A stretch of DNA of 64,000 bases, from assembly GCF_016746095.1 (NCBI RefSeq), contig NZ_JAERTY010000004.1, positions 310,001-374,000 on the forward strand, given 5' to 3'. Made by a program: the position numbers and the translations under genes. Source of the DNA: Sphingobacterium faecale. GTDB taxonomy: Bacteria; Bacteroidota; Bacteroidia; Sphingobacteriales; Sphingobacteriaceae. Each line of letters opens with the position of its first letter. Position 1 is the first letter of the stretch. The notes beneath the pieces are model-generated. The model had not been told where the DNA came from. It ran no database searches and worked only from the letters and a program-made list of their open reading frames with translations. This document shows, piece after piece, positions 35,857 to 45,616 of the stretch.

Positions 35857-37809
35857 CTATTTCACAAACTTATGCCAAAGGATGTGAAGTCCAAGGATAT
35901 GGTTCAATAAAGCATCCTTTCGGGTCAACGAAACCGGATTTTTATCTTTTTTGTACAGATCCACAAAAGTATTCAGTTTCTTTATATCGAATACCCCTAC
36001 TTCTCTTATACTTTCTTCGTTCATATAAGTGGCCATGAGCTGTTGTAACCCATTCTGTTTATTCGGATCAGTATGACCAGGAGGAGCCATAAAAGCAAAT
36101 TTCTCCCGGGTATACAGTTCCTGTGGAATAATACGCTTCATTGCTTCACGCAGCACCCATTTTTCCGTATTTCCATTAATCCGGAGATGAGGCGGGATCT
36201 GTACAGCCATATCGACCACCTCCTGATCCAAAAAGGGAGGTCTCGACTCCATTCCATTTGCCATATCTACGCGATCACCACCCCAGTTCAATATCTGACA
36301 CTCTAGCATCGTTTTACACCAGGTATACTGCGCCTTATCCAATACATGTCTATCTTCGAGTTTCTTCGCATCCAACGAATCCGCTATTCCTGCTATAGGA
36401 TCATAACCCTGCAGTTGATCTGTAAGATCGTCGTGCAATAACGGTCTTGCCAATTCCAGTGTCTGCATCCAAGGCTGAATCCATGAAGGCGTAAAACCAC
36501 ATACATCGTCCATGGCTTCATGAGCAAGTACCCTATCCGATAAAATCGCCCCAGTAAATAATTTATTGGTCTGATCCATCAGCTTACGATAAGACTTCGC
36601 TTCATCGCCCTGTAGCTGGTTACTCATCCCATACCTCAACATATCTCTTTTAAAACTCGGGTAACCCCCAAATAATTCGTCCGAACCTTCGCCCGTCAAT
36701 GCCACGCGGCACCCCTTTCCCACTACGGTATGGCTCATCAGTTTTTTAGCAACGCCCAGTGTATTGTAAAACGTGCGTTCGGAATGCCACACCGTATCGA
36801 CATAGTTAGATCCGTACAGATCTTCAGCTGTGAGTACAATTTTGGTATGGTCAGCTCCCACACTATTGGCCATCCGCGTGGCAATAGCGGCCTCGTCATA
36901 ATCTGCATTGTCAAAGCTGATCGTAAAAGCTTTCAGCGGATCCTGACTCCACGCGGATGCCATTCCCAGTATGGCGCAACTGTCTATCCCTCCCGATAGA
37001 TATGCTGCTACCTCGACGTCTGCATCCATCCTTACCGCTACAGCATTCGAAAGCCTTTGCTGCACTTCTTCTATATATACCGCATCCGAAATGCCCTGTA
37101 ACCTTTCTTCTTTTTTTGGAAAATCCAGATCCCAGTATTTAACTTCGTTGACCTCGATACTACCTGTTGAAAAATCCACTATCAGCATATGGCCGGGACG
37201 TACTGCGTGAATATCCTTAAAAGCGGTAGAGCCCGGTACCATGGTCTGCATCAGCTGATGCACAATACCTTTAGCATCCAGACTACGCCGTACAGCAGGA
37301 TGTGCAAAAATTGACTTTATTTCCGATCCCCAATACAAAGCTCCATCGGCTATATGGTAAAATAACGGTTTGACACCAAATCGATCTCTCGCCAAAATCA
37401 ATTTCTTATTTTCCCGATCCAACAGTGAAATCGCGAATTCCCCATTTAAATGCTCCACGAATTCCAGTCCATACTTGAGATATAGTGGAAGTATGATTTC
37501 ATTATCATTTTTGGATAGAAACCGATGACCTTCAAACTGTAGCTCCAAACGGGTTCTTTTATAATCATAAAACCGTCCGTTGGCCGTTACGATGACGTCA
37601 TTTTCTTTTTCAAATATTGGATTTGCCGTAGCACGATCACCATTCACATGCAGGTACTGATGCCCCATAGCTATTCCTCTCTGACCATCTACATGGCTGT
37701 ACGCGCCGTCTGGACCGCGATGTGCTATCGCTTTGAGCATCCCGTTTAATAGGTTCTTACTATTTTCTCCAATTCCTTTAGGATTAAAAAATCCGGTTAT
37801 TCCACTCAT
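35857..37809 (-). CDS. asparagine-synthetase-like enzyme lacking the glutaminase Cys
   Basis: 650 residues with the two-domain architecture of asparagine synthetase B. The C-terminal ATP-pyrophosphatase domain is intact: LSGGIDSCAI (272-277 motif SGGIDS) and LTGEGSDELFGGYP. In the N-terminal Ntn domain, however, the start is M-S-G-I-T, with Ser2 where catalytic Cys2 is required, and the Gln-binding Arg of the GHxRL block is lost (GHQYL at 49-53). NGRFYD and DNEIIL remain. The enzyme should still adenylate a carboxylate, but take ammonia or another amine, or cyclise its substrate as beta-lactam synthetase does. It ends a five-gene operon, 14 bp after the carbamoyltransferase-like gene. Confidence 0.85.
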   Translation of the reverse strand: MSGITGFFNPKGIGENSKNLLNGMLKAIAHRGPDGAYSHVDGQRGIAMGHQYLHVNGDRATANPIFEKENDVIVTANGRFYDYKRTRLELQFEGHRFLSKNDNEIILPLYLKYGLEFVEHLNGEFAISLLDRENKKLILARDRFGVKPLFYHIADGALYWGSEIKSIFAHPAVRRSLDAKGIVHQLMQTMVPGSTAFKDIHAVRPGHMLIVDFSTGSIEVNEVKYWDLDFPKKEERLQGISDAVYIEEVQQRLSNAVAVRMDADVEVAAYLSGGIDSCAILGMASAWSQDPLKAFTISFDNADYDEAAIATRMANSVGADHTKIVLTAEDLYGSNYVDTVWHSERTFYNTLGVAKKLMSHTVVGKGCRVALTGEGSDELFGGYPSFKRDMLRYGMSNQLQGDEAKSYRKLMDQTNKLFTGAILSDRVLAHEAMDDVCGFTPSWIQPWMQTLELARPLLHDDLTDQLQGYDPIAGIADSLDAKKLEDRHVLDKAQYTWCKTMLECQILNWGGDRVDMANGMESRPPFLDQEVVDMAVQIPPHLRINGNTEKWVLREAMKRIIPQELYTREKFAFMAPPGHTDPNKQNGLQQLMATYMNEESIREVGVFDIKKLNTFVDLYKKDKNPVSLTRKDALLNHILGLHILWHKFVK

Positions 37810-37823
37810 TAAATATTATGCTT

Positions 37824-38912
37824 TTAAACAGTTTGTAATTCCAGTTCATTTTCTTTCACCACATTGATCCTATCACCAATATCCTTTACCCTATCCAGTA
37901 CAGCCATATACAGGGCCTGCCGTACAAACACAGCACCATGTGCCTGATCAAAGTAAAGATTGTGTCTACTATCATCAAGGCTATGGTCCAGTTCGCCGAG
38001 ACGTGCCAGCGGATGCAAGATAATTGCATCTTCTTTTAGCGGACTACCAGCGTGCAGCTTGAAATTGCTATCCATCGCCTTGTACGAATCCCCCAAGAAT
38101 GCGATTGAATTCATATAGATGACGTCAAGATCTTCTACTGTACCTTCCATATCATGAGTACACAGCCATGGTATTCCAGCGTCAGCTAACAGCTGATTTA
38201 GTTCTTCTCCTAATGGATCTGCCAGTTCCGATACAATCGTAATCTTTTGGATATTATCCTTAAACAATAATGCCATGCGCAAAAAAGAGTTGACTGCGCG
38301 CATACTTCCCGGGCTCCCGAGTATACCAAGGTTTATTTTCTCCGATTCAGGTAATTCCTCATTTAAAATAGCCGGTTTCCATTTCAGGATGGCATACCAA
38401 TCTGCCAGAGCCTGTGTAGGATGTTCACCTGAGCCATTGCCGGCATTGACGAGAGGAATCCGTAGGTTTTCTCCAATCTCTGCGATGGCCTCCGTCTGCG
38501 TATGTCTTAGTACGACCAGATCTCCATAAGCGTTAAACATTTCGCCGATATCTGATAATGACTCCCCTTTGGCCACCCCTGTATTACGAGCACCTTCAGG
38601 TATGCTTATAATCTTGGCTTCTTGCCGCAGGGCTGCACTCTCGAAAGACAATCGTGTACGCGTACTGGGTTCGAAGAATGCCGTAATAATTATATTTCCC
38701 TTCAGGGCATCGGTCAGTTCCAGCTTCTTAGATTCCAATAACGCGGCTAACCTACACAGCGCACAGACCATCTCCCTGCTGAACTGATCTACAGTGACTA
38801 CAGACCGCCCGACAATTTCTCCCAACAGGGAGAAGTCTATATTGTCATTCCGAATTAAGTTTTCTGGATCAGGTTTTATCCCCTTAAACTTGTTTGTTGT
38901 TCTAGACTTCAT
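37824..38912 (-). CDS. aspartate-carbamoyltransferase-like enzyme, altered acceptor site
   Basis: 362 residues, about 50 longer than catalytic ATCase. The carbamoyl-phosphate half is intact: FFEPSTRTRLSFE (79-91), AKGES (Lys115), RH (136-137), and HPTQ (164-167) in NAGNGSGEHPTQALAD. In the acceptor half the usual TRVQ-type loop that binds aspartate carboxylates is replaced by YMNSIAFLGDSY (266-277), and HPLPR becomes HPLARLGEL (300-308). The acceptor is therefore probably not aspartate, and this is unlikely to be the pyrimidine enzyme. It sits between a tiny membrane protein and an asparagine-synthetase-like gene, both within 16 bp. Confidence 0.85.
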   Translation of the reverse strand: MKSRTTNKFKGIKPDPENLIRNDNIDFSLLGEIVGRSVVTVDQFSREMVCALCRLAALLESKKLELTDALKGNIIITAFFEPSTRTRLSFESAALRQEAKIISIPEGARNTGVAKGESLSDIGEMFNAYGDLVVLRHTQTEAIAEIGENLRIPLVNAGNGSGEHPTQALADWYAILKWKPAILNEELPESEKINLGILGSPGSMRAVNSFLRMALLFKDNIQKITIVSELADPLGEELNQLLADAGIPWLCTHDMEGTVEDLDVIYMNSIAFLGDSYKAMDSNFKLHAGSPLKEDAIILHPLARLGELDHSLDDSRHNLYFDQAHGAVFVRQALYMAVLDRVKDIGDRINVVKENELELQTV

Positions 38913-38927
38913 GTTACTCTATTTATA

Positions 38928-39050
38928 TCACCACACTTGTTTGTTGATCACATCCCTTATAAATAATACGATAAGTATCATCACACTGATTCCAATTATC
39001 ACTATAGCTGTAAGAATCAGGATCTGAATAAAATTTTCAGAAAAATTCAT
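38928..39050 (-). CDS. 40-residue membrane peptide in the carbamoyltransferase operon
   Basis: ATG at 39050, TGA at 38928-38930. The product is one long hydrophobic helix (FIQILILTAIVIIGISVMIL, continuing to VLFI) with short polar ends (MNFSENF, RDVINKQVW). It lies between the symporter and the carbamoyltransferase-like gene with 45- and 15-bp gaps on the same strand, which supports translation. It may be a small subunit of the symporter, as small helices accompany several SSS transporters. I know no named family. Confidence 0.6.
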   Translation of the reverse strand: MNFSENFIQILILTAIVIIGISVMILIVLFIRDVINKQVW

Positions 39051-39095
39051 ATATACGTTGTTTAATCGTTAAAAACCGTCAATCGGCGACTGTAC

Positions 39096-40526
39096 CTAAC
39101 TCGTAGGCTCCTCATCCAATTTCTTCCAATCAAAATCTGCAGGGAATAGATACGTGCAGAGTACCACTGTAATCATGGAAACCGCTGCTCCTACCAGCGA
39201 CGAGGTGTACCATCCGATGTACATATAACTCCATAATCCGGCAACAGATCCCAGTATCATCCCCCATAATGCGCCTTTAGTATTGGCTTTTTTCCAAAAC
39301 AGTCCTGTTGCAATCGGCCATATCGTACTTCCCACCATAGGCCCTGCTAGAAACAGGATACTTGCGAGTGTACCGATATTGGGGAGACAGAGCATCCACG
39401 CCACAAAACCAACAAGAAGTATCATATAAGTAGCAAACTTCTTAAGCTGTCGTTCAGTAGCCTGTGGCCTAAACAATTTTCGGTACACATCCTGGGTAAT
39501 CAGATCCGATATCGCCGCCAATACCGCATCGATACTGGAAGCCAGCGAACAGAACAATACAATAAACACCACAATAGCACCTACAGGTCCTAACACTTCG
39601 GCCGCTACTGTAGGGCCCACCATATCTGGACGTGTAATATTGATACCCAGCGAATCACTCGCCAAAGCGATAAACCCTGCTGCAATGGGGATCGGTATCC
39701 ATAATAATCCTGCCAGGCGGAATGCTTTCTTCCCCACCCCCTTACGTAGCGCAAACGTACGGCTCCACCATACATTGCTATGGAAAACCTCGCCCATGCT
39801 AAATAAAAGGTTGTTAAAAATAGCCATCAGCGCTGCTGGGAAAAAGAGGCTCAGTAACATAGGCCTATCCTGCTCAAGGCCAGTGTATATCGTATCAAAA
39901 TCGACATAACTATAGATACCTATACCGACCACCACAATACCTATCATAATTAATAACGATTGTATATAATCTGTACCAATCACAGCGTATAGCCCTCCAA
40001 AAAGCGTGTATCCGACGCAGACTGCGATAATGACCGTCATTCCCATATCGTAGGGAATACCTGCTATAGAATGCATCAATATCCCTCCTGCCATCCCCAT
40101 ACTGACCAACCAGATCAGACTATAGAATACACTGATAAATAGAAACAATATCCAGGCTGTTTTGCCATATCTCAACCGTATAAAGTCGCCACTGGTATAT
40201 CCTTTGGGCATCAATTGACGGATACGCTGCGCCAATGGTGCAAACAGGAGAAGGCCTATCGCTGCCGTAGCATAGGCCAACATCCCCCACACCCCCATCT
40301 CCAAAACAAATTGAGGTGCGAGCATGGTGGTATTGGAAGTCACCCAAGTAGCCATTACTGTAGCCGTTCCCAAGGCCATGCCCACATTACGGCCTGCCAG
40401 CATATGTCCATCCAGATTCTTTGATTTACGTCCCCAGTAGAGCCCAAGTCCAAGCCAAAGTATACTCAAAACAGCGAGCAGCCCCCACCCGACAGACGGA
40501 GGTACTATGTATAATATATGTGTCAT
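39096..40526 (-). CDS. sodium:solute symporter (SSS/SLC5 family)
   Basis: 476 residues, about 13 membrane helices. SSS signatures: YWGRKSKNLDGHMLAGRNVGMALGTATVMATWV, GGLYAVIGTDYIQSLLIMIG, and FCSLASSIDAVLAAISDLITQDVYRKLF (Na2-site helix and following loop). The substrate cannot be read from sequence. The fold is shared by proline, urea and sugar symporters. The gene is second in an operon with FN3, tiny TM, carbamoyltransferase-like and asparagine-synthetase-like genes, so the cargo may be the precursor or product of those enzymes. Confidence 0.92.
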   Translation of the reverse strand: MTHILYIVPPSVGWGLLAVLSILWLGLGLYWGRKSKNLDGHMLAGRNVGMALGTATVMATWVTSNTTMLAPQFVLEMGVWGMLAYATAAIGLLLFAPLAQRIRQLMPKGYTSGDFIRLRYGKTAWILFLFISVFYSLIWLVSMGMAGGILMHSIAGIPYDMGMTVIIAVCVGYTLFGGLYAVIGTDYIQSLLIMIGIVVVGIGIYSYVDFDTIYTGLEQDRPMLLSLFFPAALMAIFNNLLFSMGEVFHSNVWWSRTFALRKGVGKKAFRLAGLLWIPIPIAAGFIALASDSLGINITRPDMVGPTVAAEVLGPVGAIVVFIVLFCSLASSIDAVLAAISDLITQDVYRKLFRPQATERQLKKFATYMILLVGFVAWMLCLPNIGTLASILFLAGPMVGSTIWPIATGLFWKKANTKGALWGMILGSVAGLWSYMYIGWYTSSLVGAAVSMITVVLCTYLFPADFDWKKLDEEPTS

Positions 40527-40533
40527 TTAATTA

Positions 40534-40959
40534 CTAATTAGGCGAGTTAAGATTTAAATAATTTCTCACCACCAACACCGTGGTGATAATAAATACCAAG
40601 GCACCGAGCATGAGTAGAGAAATTGCTAATTGGATGGGGTGATGTCTGACTTCTAATTCGACTACATTAGAATAATCACCATGCTGGTTACGTAGGCGGT
40701 AATAATAGGTTCCATCATTGAGGCCTGATAAAAAGGTCCCTTGGTCAGGCCCAGAATATCTTATTTTAGGTTCGTAAAAAAGGTTATCACTGGCCTCTTC
40801 GAGCTCGTACAGCTGTTTATCGGGACTTTCCCATGCGAGCTTAATAATGCCCTGTTGTGTCTGTGTCCCCTTGGCAACTTCGAGCACAGGAATATCCGAG
40901 CGTGCACAACGCACGAATAAAACAAAAAATACAGCAATCAATAAGTAATACTTAAGCAT
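40534..40959 (-). CDS. membrane-anchored FN3-like protein
   Basis: 141 residues. An N-terminal signal (MLKYYLLIAVFFVLFVRCARS) leads to a single fibronectin-III-like domain (IIKLAWESPDKQLYELEEAS, FLSGLNDGTYYYRLRNQHGDYSNVVELEV) and a C-terminal helix (LAISLLMLGALVFIITTVLVV) that anchors it with a short basic tail. The Cys near residue 18 could be a lipid site but the lipobox is poor. It is the first gene of the operon, only 7 bp before the symporter, so it may be an extracytoplasmic accessory subunit. Confidence 0.75.
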   Translation of the reverse strand: MLKYYLLIAVFFVLFVRCARSDIPVLEVAKGTQTQQGIIKLAWESPDKQLYELEEASDNLFYEPKIRYSGPDQGTFLSGLNDGTYYYRLRNQHGDYSNVVELEVRHHPIQLAISLLMLGALVFIITTVLVVRNYLNLNSPN

Positions 40960-41447
40960 AATTCTTATTTATTAATAAAACTTTAGATTATTGTTGACGG
41001 GAGCTTATTACGGCCGGGGTCAACACCCATGAATTTTGTAGAACGTACTACAAAGGTTGAAGTAATGATTTGGAATTCCAAAGAATACCACGACTTTTTT
41101 CCATTAAAAAGTGATTGTCGTTTTTAGCAAAAGACGTAGAAAATAGGGTACTTTTTTTATATGACCTAGTGTTGATGATCATTTTTCTTTATAGTTCAAA
41201 AATAATAATATTGACTGTCGCTATTTCATCGCAAATGAAACAAAACAACGAATCCCGTGACACAAATAACTCCCCATTTCTGTCTCTAAAACAGATAAAC
41301 AAAGATAATGATGAATACTCCCTTTCCCTCATAAGCATTACATATACTTCAAAACACATTCCATAAACACAATCTATGCAATAATTCAAGCAATGCCGAA
41401 CTGTTTTACATATTTTAGCAAGCTATGAACCTACACAATTGCAATAC
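40960..41447. other. intergenic region between divergent transport operons
   Basis: About 490 bp, AT-rich. It should hold the promoters of the carbamoyltransferase operon (leftwards) and of the AGCS gene (rightwards). A short GTTGAC...GTCAAC inverted repeat (40995-41026) lies near the left promoter. I found no credible gene; an 83-residue frame at 41115-41366 has no family features. Confidence 0.4.
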
Positions 41448-42881
41448 ATGGAAGATTTGATAACCAAAGTTTATAATGTGGTATGGAGTGATGCGCTGGT
41501 CTATCTTTGTCTTATTACGGGTATCTATTTTACGGTGCGCTTTAAATTTCCGCAACTCACACAACTGAGGGAGATGGTACGCCTCCTTTTCAAAGGCAGT
41601 AGTTCGGACAAAGGGATATCCTCCTTTCAGGCCTTTTCATTAGCGATCTCGGGCCGCGTCGGCACGGGTAATATCGCAGGTGTCGCTACCGCCATAGGTA
41701 TGGGAGGACCGGGCGCCGTATTCTGGATGTGGATCATTGCATTTTTGGGAAGTGCATCGGCTATCGTCGAGGCCACTCTGGGACAGATGTATAAAGAAGT
41801 AGACCAAGGAGAATATCGCGGTGGGCCGGCATTCTATATCTTAAAAGGACTACGTTCCAAAATATTTGCCTGGACATTTGCGATCGTTACCATCATTAGC
41901 ACAGGCTTTCTTCTTCCGAGCGTACAGAGCAATAGCATCAGTGTCGCTGTCGAGAAGGCATTCGCTATCCCTCCCCTCTTCACCGCCCTATTCCTAGCGG
42001 GGTTATTAGGCATTATTATCATCGGTGGGGTAAAGCGTATCAGCAAGGTCGCCGAATTTGTTGTTCCTTTTATGGCCGGAGCCTACATCCTCATGGCTAT
42101 CGTTATTATCGTTCTCAACCTTCAAGAGGTGCCCAGTGTTTTGGCACTCATCGTTAAATCGGCCTTTAACATGGAGGCCACTTTTGGTGCCGTGGCCGGC
42201 AGCGCCATAGCCTGGGGCGTAAAACGCGGCATCTATAGCAATGAAGCCGGTCAAGGTACTGCTCCTCACGCAGCAGCAGCAGCCGAGGTTTCGCACCCGA
42301 TCAAACAAGGTCTGGTACAAGGTTTTTCGGTTTATGTGGACACACTGTTCGTATGCACCGCCACTGCATTGATGATCCTATTCACGGGGCAGTACAATGT
42401 ACAGGCACCCGAAGGAGGCTTTATTGTCGAACATATTCCAGGTGTAGAAATGGGTCCTGCGTTCACCCAACAGGCCGTAGCACATCACTTTCCAGCTTTT
42501 GGGAATATCTTTGTAGCCCTAGCACTCACATTTTTCGCTTTCACCACGATCATGGCCTACTATTATATCGCCGAAAGTAATGTCAGCTTTATCAGCAAGC
42601 AGTCCTCAAAACGTGTTATCGTATGGTTACTGCGTATACTTATCCTTATCTCTGTCTACATGGGCTGTGTGAGCACTGCCGAATCTGCATGGACTTTGGG
42701 CGATATCGGTGTAGGAATGATGGCTTGGCTCAATCTTGTTGCGATCATACTACTCCACAACAAGGTGTATAAACTCTATAAAGATTATCAAGAACAATTG
42801 TCTCGTAAGGAAGACCCTATATTCGTCAGCAGCAAATTCAATTTTAGAAATATGGACTTTTGGTCGGGAAGAAAAGAATGA
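41448..42881 (+). CDS. AGCS-family sodium:alanine/glycine symporter
   Basis: About 477 residues from ATG 41448. AGCS signatures: FQAFSLAISGRVGTGNIAGVATAIGMGGPGAVFWMW, LGQMYKEVDQGEYRGGPAFYI, and AIAWGVKRGIYSNEAGQGTAPHAAAAA. About ten helices, ending FNFRNMDFWSG, a C-terminal tail also found as an orphan fragment at 49230-49277. It should import alanine or glycine with sodium. Its stop abuts the stop of the convergent lipoprotein gene. Confidence 0.94.
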   Translation: MEDLITKVYNVVWSDALVYLCLITGIYFTVRFKFPQLTQLREMVRLLFKGSSSDKGISSFQAFSLAISGRVGTGNIAGVATAIGMGGPGAVFWMWIIAFLGSASAIVEATLGQMYKEVDQGEYRGGPAFYILKGLRSKIFAWTFAIVTIISTGFLLPSVQSNSISVAVEKAFAIPPLFTALFLAGLLGIIIIGGVKRISKVAEFVVPFMAGAYILMAIVIIVLNLQEVPSVLALIVKSAFNMEATFGAVAGSAIAWGVKRGIYSNEAGQGTAPHAAAAAEVSHPIKQGLVQGFSVYVDTLFVCTATALMILFTGQYNVQAPEGGFIVEHIPGVEMGPAFTQQAVAHHFPAFGNIFVALALTFFAFTTIMAYYYIAESNVSFISKQSSKRVIVWLLRILILISVYMGCVSTAESAWTLGDIGVGMMAWLNLVAIILLHNKVYKLYKDYQEQLSRKEDPIFVSSKFNFRNMDFWSGRKE

Positions 42882-44135
42882 TTATTCTCCCGGTGCCGAC
42901 GGACTTCTAAATATGCCGTTATCGGCTATTATTAAAGGATCCGCATTGCTGATACCATTCAGGTCGGCATTAAGCCATTCGAGCGCACCGTTACCTGCGT
43001 TCAATGCCATAAGACCCACGGATTCACCTTGTGCCACCAAATTATTGCCATAGGCATACAACCGCCCATTGGCATAAGTGGCAGAGGCATCCAGTCCGAT
43101 ATTATCATTCTGCCATAGTTTGACACCGTCTTCCAAACGTACCAGATAAGGCCGGCCGTCGGCATTAACAGTACTTCCATTTTCGTAGATTCCGAGGACA
43201 TACTTGCCATCGATCACAGTCGGCGTATAATATCCTACCATATCCCCTCCACTATCCTTTTCCCAGACGACCTGTCCATTATTAATGTTTATACAAAAAA
43301 GCTTACCTCCCATACCTACGCTACGGCTCCCGTGCAAAAGCACTTTGCTGCCCGAAATAATTGGCGTACCTGCTCCGTAACTCGCGTCGGGCATAGGTAT
43401 CCGCCATAGCTCCTTACCACTATAGAGATCTATCGCCACCAGATCATTCATAGGTACGACCAATGTATTCCCTGAAATCTTGGCCCTACCGGTTACGGCC
43501 GTTGCGGCAGGAAGAGTAAATGTCTGCATAGGTTTCCCATTTGTTTTATCCAACAGGTATAGCTTATTCCGCTCGTCGCCCCATAATGCTGTACGACTTG
43601 ACCCCACAATCACATATTTATCCTGCACGCTCAGGTAAGTCGGATAATAACTGTTGCGTGTGCCATCGAAATCAGGATCCAGGGGGCGCGACCAAAGTAA
43701 CGTACCGTCCCCTTTCAGAGCAACGGCTATTCCCGAATGGCCGATGCTATAACAAACACCATCTTTGAAGCTAGTCTGCACCTCGCTGGCAGTTATGGAC
43801 TCTTCTTTAAAGAAAGACTTACGCCATAGGAGTTGTTTGCTATTCAGATCAATAGCGTTGATTGTATTGCTTTCATCTCCGTTATAAATTTGATTCCCAT
43901 CCGAACCCAGTCCCGACACATCATTTTGCCGTCCGAAATCAAAAAGCACATCGGCCTTACCATCATTGGCACTGACACGATACACCTTTCCATCGCTGCT
44001 GGTCAGAATAGATTTATTGGTTCCACTGTTATCAAATATCGGTTCATTTTCTGTACCTGTAGGACCATCCTTGCTACAGGATATTAGAACTGGAATAAAT
44101 ACTATAACAAAAGGTACGGCTAAGAATTTCTTCAT
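42882..44135 (-). CDS. PQQ-type beta-propeller lipoprotein
   Basis: 417 residues. A signal with lipobox ISC (Cys20) is followed by propeller blades each with a W at the blade end and PQQ/BamB-like repeats: LLWRKSFFKEESITASEVQTSF, LVAIDLYSGKELWRI, FCININNGQVVWEKDSGG, LVRLEDGVKLWQND and LMALNAGNGALEWL. These repeats mark outer-membrane BamB-like or PQQ-type propellers, most often scaffolds rather than enzymes. No catalytic or PQQ-binding residues are evident. It is monocistronic. Confidence 0.9.
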   Translation of the reverse strand: MKKFLAVPFVIVFIPVLISCSKDGPTGTENEPIFDNSGTNKSILTSSDGKVYRVSANDGKADVLFDFGRQNDVSGLGSDGNQIYNGDESNTINAIDLNSKQLLWRKSFFKEESITASEVQTSFKDGVCYSIGHSGIAVALKGDGTLLWSRPLDPDFDGTRNSYYPTYLSVQDKYVIVGSSRTALWGDERNKLYLLDKTNGKPMQTFTLPAATAVTGRAKISGNTLVVPMNDLVAIDLYSGKELWRIPMPDASYGAGTPIISGSKVLLHGSRSVGMGGKLFCININNGQVVWEKDSGGDMVGYYTPTVIDGKYVLGIYENGSTVNADGRPYLVRLEDGVKLWQNDNIGLDASATYANGRLYAYGNNLVAQGESVGLMALNAGNGALEWLNADLNGISNADPLIIADNGIFRSPSAPGE

Positions 44136-44397
44136 AAGTAAGACGTTGATCGAATAAAAGGACTATTAGTTTCCACCATTAGATATATAACGAAAAACAA
44201 CTGACGTATAGTGTATTACAAAACCATGATTTACGATTAGCCCCGATACTTTGAGATCGGATTTCAAGTCTTAGTAGAACGTATTTATACGGATACACTT
44301 GATTTAATACGGCATTTTTAGTTTTCGGGTTTTGTCCAACAACATAGTTCTTAGTTTTCTGTTCTTTATTAAGAAAAGAACGAAACATAACGTCACT

Positions 44398-45606
44398 ATG
44401 AATATCGGCATTATCGGAACATACCCACCAAGGCAGTGCGGTATCGCAACATTTACCCAAGATTTATTCAGATCTCTAAGCTTGGATCCAAGCATAACAC
44501 CGGCTATTATTGCCATTTCGGATGGTAGCGAAGGCTTCTTTCCTTCTGAGGTGTCCGCATGCATTGAAAAAAATAACGCTTCCAGTTACCTTAAGGCAGC
44601 AGCGCATATCAACGAGACTTACGATGCTGTTATCATACAACATGAGTACGGCATATTCGGTGGCGAAAGCGGCAATTATATATTATCTTTAGCCAAAGCT
44701 CTTTCCATTCCTGTTGTTAGTAATTTTCATACGGTGCTCCAACATCCCAGTGATGCAGAGCTCCGGGTACTTCAACAGCTTGCAGTCTACAGCCATAGCA
44801 TTACCGTCATGACTGATACCGCTGTAGAGATGCTCAGGCGCATCTACGATATTCCCGCTCAAAAGATAGAACTCATTCCTCACGGCGTGCCCCATTTTGC
44901 CTACCGTCAAAGCGAGGCCAAACAACAACTGGGCCTGACAGGTAAAAAAGTAATGCTCAGCTTCGGTTTTCTGGGTCCCAGTAAAGGCTTCGAGACCGCT
45001 ATAGAAGCCGTGGCCGCCGTACCGCAGGATGATTTTGTTTATATTATTTTGGGCAGCACACACCCCAATATCCTGCGGGAGGCAGGCGAGTCCTATCGCG
45101 AATACCTACAGGCAAAAGCACAAGAACTGGGGATAGCCGACAAGGTCTGTTTTATCAACGAGTTTGCTTCCGAAAAACTGCTTACGCAGTACCTTAGTGC
45201 CTGTGATATCTATGTCACGCCCTATCCCAATGAGAATCAGATCAGCAGTGGTACACTTTCCTTCGCCATCGGCGCAGGCGCCGCCGTGGTATCTACGCCA
45301 TACTGGTATGCTAAGGATTTATTAAAAGACAACCGAGGACTGTTATTTGACTTTAAAGACAGTAAAGCACTCAGCTTAATTATCCGTGCGCTATTGGAAG
45401 AACCCCAGCTATTAGCCAAGTACCGGTATAATGCAGCACGTTATGGGGCAACTATGAGCTGGAGCAATATAGGTAAGCTACAGTCCAAACTTCTTAAACG
45501 GATCATAACACGTAACGTGGCCGTCCCAGTGACCTTACCCCGCAGTAGCGCTCCGCACCATGTTAATAATCTAATACATACATCCACTCATAAACTGTCC
45601 TCTTAA
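44398..45606 (+). CDS. glycosyltransferase family 4
   Basis: 402 residues from ATG 44398 (the 22 codons above it are outside the GT fold). GT-B fold: NIGIIGTYPPRQCGIATFTQDLFRSL at the N-terminus, IIQHEYGIFGGESGNYI, HGVPHFAYRQ, and a second Rossmann domain with MLSFGFLGPSKGFETAIEAV and the donor loop YPNENQISSGTLSFAIGAGAAVVSTPYWYA (E..x8..SGT). It should be a retaining sugar transferase, perhaps mannosyl. It is followed 10 bp downstream by an alpha-alpha barrel gene, then a convergent GH130 gene. Confidence 0.93.
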   Translation: MNIGIIGTYPPRQCGIATFTQDLFRSLSLDPSITPAIIAISDGSEGFFPSEVSACIEKNNASSYLKAAAHINETYDAVIIQHEYGIFGGESGNYILSLAKALSIPVVSNFHTVLQHPSDAELRVLQQLAVYSHSITVMTDTAVEMLRRIYDIPAQKIELIPHGVPHFAYRQSEAKQQLGLTGKKVMLSFGFLGPSKGFETAIEAVAAVPQDDFVYIILGSTHPNILREAGESYREYLQAKAQELGIADKVCFINEFASEKLLTQYLSACDIYVTPYPNENQISSGTLSFAIGAGAAVVSTPYWYAKDLLKDNRGLLFDFKDSKALSLIIRALLEEPQLLAKYRYNAARYGATMSWSNIGKLQSKLLKRIITRNVAVPVTLPRSSAPHHVNNLIHTSTHKLSS

Positions 45607-45616
45607 GTAAAAATCA

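Noticed and set aside
41115..41366. 83-residue ORF in the intergenic region
   Set aside because: Ser/Asn/Ile-rich translation of AT-rich DNA, no start context and no recognised motif.
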